Below, in pieces: positions 6,054-8,153 of a stretch of DNA of 8,153 nt. Numbering within the stretch: position 1 is the first letter of the stretch; every line of letters begins with the position of its first letter. Below the pieces are notes generated by a model. The model was not told the origin of the DNA. It searched no databases and worked only from the letters and a program-made list of their open reading frames with translations. This DNA is from Anaerolineae bacterium (GTDB lineage Bacteria; Chloroflexota; Anaerolineae; B4-G1; SLSP01): assembly GCA_016928755.1 (NCBI GenBank), contig JAFGKB010000242.1, positions 1-8,153 on the forward strand. Reading direction: 5' to 3'. The position numbers and the translations under genes were made by a program.

Positions 6054-6242
6054 ATGTTAGCTTACAAATCAAGCCCATTAAGGCTCTCATTAATTGAAGT
6101 ATCCCCTTCCCAAAAAAGATATAGAATACAGGCAGATGGGACCTCACCAGCACATCTGCGGCAACGTGCAAATGAAGCGATTGATATTATCAAGGGCTTA
6201 GTCCAGAGGAAACAACAAACCAGAGAAGATGGAGTAACTTAA
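6054..6242 (+). CDS. Small hypothetical protein, 62 aa
   Basis: I do not recognise this protein. The reading frame is supported by an excellent AAGGAGG site 8 nt before the ATG and by being the only gene-like frame in the area. The product is basic and soluble, with no membrane segment, signal peptide or cysteine. The first 30 residues have an alternating pattern suggesting short strands (LRLSLIEVSP, then KRYRIQAD). Residues about 32-55 (PAHLRQRANEAIDIIKGLVQRKQQ) look like one amphipathic helix. Upstream lies the AT-rich island with palindromes; downstream the convergent DUF2085 gene ends 21 nt away with no terminator between them. It could be a small regulator or partner protein, but nothing in the sequence decides this. 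Confidence 0.6.
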   Translation: MLAYKSSPLRLSLIEVSPSQKRYRIQADGTSPAHLRQRANEAIDIIKGLVQRKQQTREDGVT

Positions 6243-6263
6243 ATTGCTGCCTTCTTAAATAGG

Positions 6264-7163
6264 TCAGGTATGCGGAAAGATGCTGTGTGAAAGACCGGGA
6301 ACCCCGTCAATGGTGCCGACAGAGTTCAGGCGCAGCAGATTAACGCCACCGATCAAAAACATAGCAAAGAGTACGCCCCACACCAGGGGAACCCATAAGT
6401 CACGCCAACGGGTGCAGCAATTATCCCGGCCTAAAGCCATGACAAATACCATAGTACCCAACAGAGCAAACATAGCAATGATGGCTAAACCACTGTAAAT
6501 TGTAAGGGGATAAAGTAGCCAATCCCAACGTGTATAAATAAGCGCAGCTTGTACCAATTCCACCAGCAAGAAGATGCTCCATTCTTTCCAATCCCGTAGT
6601 GTGCGGTCTGAAGTACCATCACTCCAAGCAACCTGGTTGAAAGCCGGAACCAGGACAACACTCATCCCCATCCCGACTAAGGTGCCGGTGAGAAGACGAA
6701 TCCAGGGTTGCGGGACATAGCCGAAAATGCCTGCGGGGCCACCGGTGAAAAAGGTTGTATAAGAATTGAAGCCATCCAAGCCCCAGGGTATAACTAATAC
6801 CACTGTCAAAATGAGAATTGATAATGGCGGAAAGTCGCGGGTATTACGCCGCTTTAAGATTCCCCATTGGAAGATGAGGCCCGTAAGTGCAGCCGTAAAA
6901 GTGCCGGTACAGCGCTGGCAAAGTGGTAGTTGGTGACCGTGGATGAAGAAAGAATGGGAAGCAATACGATGGCAGACTGCGGCCGCTATAAAATCCACCT
7001 TGCGCAACACCCCCGGCGGCGTGAGAATTATAAAAGCTCCAAGTACACTAATTAGTAAACCGACACCAAGCCATGTCCAACCCCGGGGAAAGGCAGCCGG
7101 GGTTACCAAGTTCTCATTGACAACGGCAGGTGTTCTTGCTGATTCAACATGTGTATCGTCCAT
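6264..7163 (-). CDS. DUF2085 multi-pass membrane protein
   Basis: The 299-aa protein belongs to the DUF2085 family of unknown function. Its signature is CHRIASHSFFIHGHQLPLC at residues 64-82, continuing to Cys85-Thr-Gly, with Cys64, His65, His75, His77, Cys82 and Cys85 as possible metal or redox ligands. A WGLDGFNSY motif at 127-135 is also typical. Hydrophobic segments at about 30-50, 88-103, 114-130, 153-175, 194-211, 216-244 and 256-279 suggest six or seven transmembrane helices. The C-terminal half is longer than in small family members. The start ATG at 7163 lies inside the upstream phosphatase gene (61-nt overlap) and has GGGAG 8 nt before it. No later start has a comparable site, so I keep it. 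It is probably translated from the phosphatase mRNA. Confidence 0.87.
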   Translation of the reverse strand: MDDTHVESARTPAVVNENLVTPAAFPRGWTWLGVGLLISVLGAFIILTPPGVLRKVDFIAAAVCHRIASHSFFIHGHQLPLCQRCTGTFTAALTGLIFQWGILKRRNTRDFPPLSILILTVVLVIPWGLDGFNSYTTFFTGGPAGIFGYVPQPWIRLLTGTLVGMGMSVVLVPAFNQVAWSDGTSDRTLRDWKEWSIFLLVELVQAALIYTRWDWLLYPLTIYSGLAIIAMFALLGTMVFVMALGRDNCCTRWRDLWVPLVWGVLFAMFLIGGVNLLRLNSVGTIDGVPGLSHSIFPHT

Positions 7164-7681
7164 GCGTCTTGCTCCCAGGATACAATATGTAAGGCGGTAT
7201 TAGCACTCCATATACGCGGGGTATCCGACCCGATGAGAATACGTAACATAACACCAATGGTTCCTCCATGAGCAACGCATAATACGGTTTGCTCACCCTC
7301 AAGAGAGCCTACCAAATTACGCATAGCACGCTCTATACGAGACCGAAACTCTTCATAAACAGGCGAACGCTCCGCCAACGGCGCAGCTTCCCAAGCAGAG
7401 ACAGGGCCAGGTGCCCACCCTTCCGAAAAACGCTCGTATTCCCTTAAATCGGCGTCTAAAGTTACCGGAAGGTCTAAATAACTCGCGGTTATCTCTGCTG
7501 TGAGTTGCGCTCGCTGAAGCGTGCTGGCCACAATATAATCTATTTCCTCATAAGCAGCCAAGTATTTACCCAAATGATGCGCTTGCAATTTTCCTAAAGT
7601 AGAGAGGGGGGAATCCCAACCCTCTATATCCTTATTGACTTGCCATTGTGATTGTCCGTGTCTTACCATTAGTAGCTTCAT
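7103..7681 (-). CDS. Histidine phosphatase (phosphoglycerate mutase-like)
   Basis: The 192-aa protein is a branch-1 histidine phosphatase. The phosphate-accepting His8 is in VRHGQSQW (6-13). Arg57 in STLQRAQLTA, the proton-donor region LREYERFSEG (Glu81) and the second catalytic His138 in AHGGTIG complete the active site. It is shorter than cofactor-dependent phosphoglycerate mutases (about 250 aa), so a phosphatase is more likely than a mutase. Substrates in this family range from alpha-ribazole phosphate to phosphoserine and cannot be told from motifs. A metal-independent phosphoserine phosphatase is an attractive option given the nearby serA and aminotransferase. There is no Shine-Dalgarno; a near-consensus promoter ends 8 nt before the ATG, so the mRNA is probably leaderless. 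The C-terminal 20 codons overlap the DUF2085 start. Confidence 0.92.
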   Translation of the reverse strand: MKLLMVRHGQSQWQVNKDIEGWDSPLSTLGKLQAHHLGKYLAAYEEIDYIVASTLQRAQLTAEITASYLDLPVTLDADLREYERFSEGWAPGPVSAWEAAPLAERSPVYEEFRSRIERAMRNLVGSLEGEQTVLCVAHGGTIGVMLRILIGSDTPRIWSANTALHIVSWEQDAWTIHMLNQQEHLPLSMRTW

Positions 7682-7689
7682 AAGGTAGG

Positions 7690-7718
7690 ATTATAATAAG
7701 ATATAGCAAAAATTTCAA
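7690..7718 (-). promoter_or_regulatory. Promoter of histidine phosphatase, probably leaderless
   Basis: On the minus strand TTGAAA (7718-7713) and TATAAT (7695-7690) are separated by exactly 17 nt. Eight nucleotides lie between the -10 and the ATG at 7681, so transcription should start at or within a base or two of the A. The sequence before the ATG (CCTACCTT) has no Shine-Dalgarno, which fits a leaderless message. Confidence 0.72.
7692..7697 (+). promoter_or_regulatory. Plus-strand -10 (TATAAT) sharing the divergent promoter
   Basis: The palindrome ATTATAAT (7690-7697) offers a perfect -10 on the plus strand as well. A start near 7704 would give a leader of about 28 nt ending in the AAGGGGG site before the DUF4213/DUF364 gene. 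The plus-strand -35 at 17 nt (TTAGTA, 7669-7674) is poor, so this direction may be weaker or need an activator. Confidence 0.5.
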
Positions 7719-7731
7719 GGGGGTTCAGACT

Positions 7732-8153
7732 ATGAACATCACGGAACAACTCTTAGCACATATCGCGGGGAAAGCAGCTACGGCCAAAGCGCTAGATATT
7801 CGTATTGGGGGACATTGGACGGGTGTGGCATTAGACAGCAATGGAACCACGAAGGCCGGACTTTCCTCTACGCTTGGTGGGGGCGACAGTGACCACCATC
7901 ATGGGGGGCAGAAACCGGTACGCGATGCAGGACGGCTCTTGGATTATAAAGTTCAAGATTTGGCAGCCTTAGCTAAGTCCAGTAGCTTATTAGAGGCAAG
8001 TGTGGGGTTTGCAACAATTAACGCACTTCTGGATGTGGATGTGGATGCCTGTGTAGATGTTAATGCGGAAGAAATTATCGCCAAACATGGGACCGGCAAG
8101 AAAGTTGCCATAATAGGACATTTCCCCTTTACACCACATATTCGAGAACTGGC
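7732..8153 (+). CDS. DUF4213/DUF364 domain protein (putative metal chelation), partial
   Basis: Only the first 140 codons are in the window; the frame runs off the right edge. The N-terminal part fits DUF4213, including DIRIGGHWTGVAL (22-34), a GLSSTLGG stretch (43-50) and EASVGFATINALL (88-100). From about residue 122 GKKVAIIGHFPFTPHIREL begins the Rossmann-like DUF364 domain, annotated as putative heavy-metal chelation. The SDHHHGG segment (53-59) could add metal ligands. The biochemical role of the family is not established; its genes often sit near metal or cofactor transport genes, none of which is visible here. No signal peptide is seen, so it is cytoplasmic. ATG at 7732 has AAGGGGG 8 nt upstream. 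It is divergent from the histidine phosphatase, with a 50-nt shared intergenic region. Confidence 0.85.
   Translation, partial: MNITEQLLAHIAGKAATAKALDIRIGGHWTGVALDSNGTTKAGLSSTLGGGDSDHHHGGQKPVRDAGRLLDYKVQDLAALAKSSSLLEASVGFATINALLDVDVDACVDVNAEEIIAKHGTGKKVAIIGHFPFTPHIREL

Noticed and set aside
6243..6263. Terminator between the convergent 62-aa gene and DUF2085
   Set aside because: The 21-nt gap contains no inverted repeat or T-run.
1..8153. CRISPR array, insertion sequence or phage module
   Set aside because: No regularly spaced repeats, transposase or integrase frames, or terminal inverted repeats with target duplications are visible.

Overview
The window is a compact bacterial stretch of about 8.1 kb with moderate GC in its genes, ATG starts and mostly strong Shine-Dalgarno sites. 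The protein set suggests a member of the Chloroflexota (perhaps Anaerolineae-like) or another anaerobic Gram-positive-like lineage. It includes an ECF sigma factor with a membrane anti-sigma partner, a DUF1015 protein beside a short SerA and a class V aminotransferase, a DUF2085 membrane protein, and a DUF4213/DUF364 protein. The taxonomic guess is an inference from gene content only and is not secure.

Left part (1-1922). A minus-strand pair encodes an ECF sigma factor and its partial anti-sigma partner. Divergent from it is a tRNA-Leu(CAA) gene whose promoter places the transcription start almost on the mature 5' end. A perfect 24-bp hairpin then separates the tRNA from a convergent minus-strand HAD phosphatase of the pyrimidine 5'-nucleotidase type.

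Middle (1996-5708). A minus-strand cluster reads class V aminotransferase, then a D-3-phosphoglycerate dehydrogenase-like enzyme 10 nt later, then a DUF1015 protein after a 114-nt gap. It looks like a serine biosynthesis or serine/glyoxylate metabolism unit. A promoter (TGCACA-17-TATAAT) lies about 210 nt upstream of the first gene, so the mRNA would carry a leader of about 200 nt. That leader holds a nested stem structure matching no riboswitch class I could recognise. Terminator-like hairpins follow serA and DUF1015.

Right part (5709-8153). An AT-rich gene-free stretch (31% GC by hand count over 5641-6050) contains small palindromes and leads to a plus-strand 62-aa gene of unknown function. 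Convergent with it are two minus-strand genes: a histidine phosphatase and a DUF2085 multi-pass membrane protein, whose reading frames overlap by 61 nt. The phosphatase has no Shine-Dalgarno, but a near-consensus promoter sits 8 nt before its ATG, so its mRNA is probably leaderless. The palindromic -10 of that promoter (ATTATAAT) can also be read on the other strand, towards the DUF4213/DUF364 gene that runs off the right edge.

I saw no CRISPR array, transposase, phage gene or recognised defence system. The most worthwhile leads are the structured leader before the serine cluster, the shared -10/leaderless promoter near 7690, the DUF1015 protein with its DGHHR motif, and the AT-rich island with its orphan small gene.
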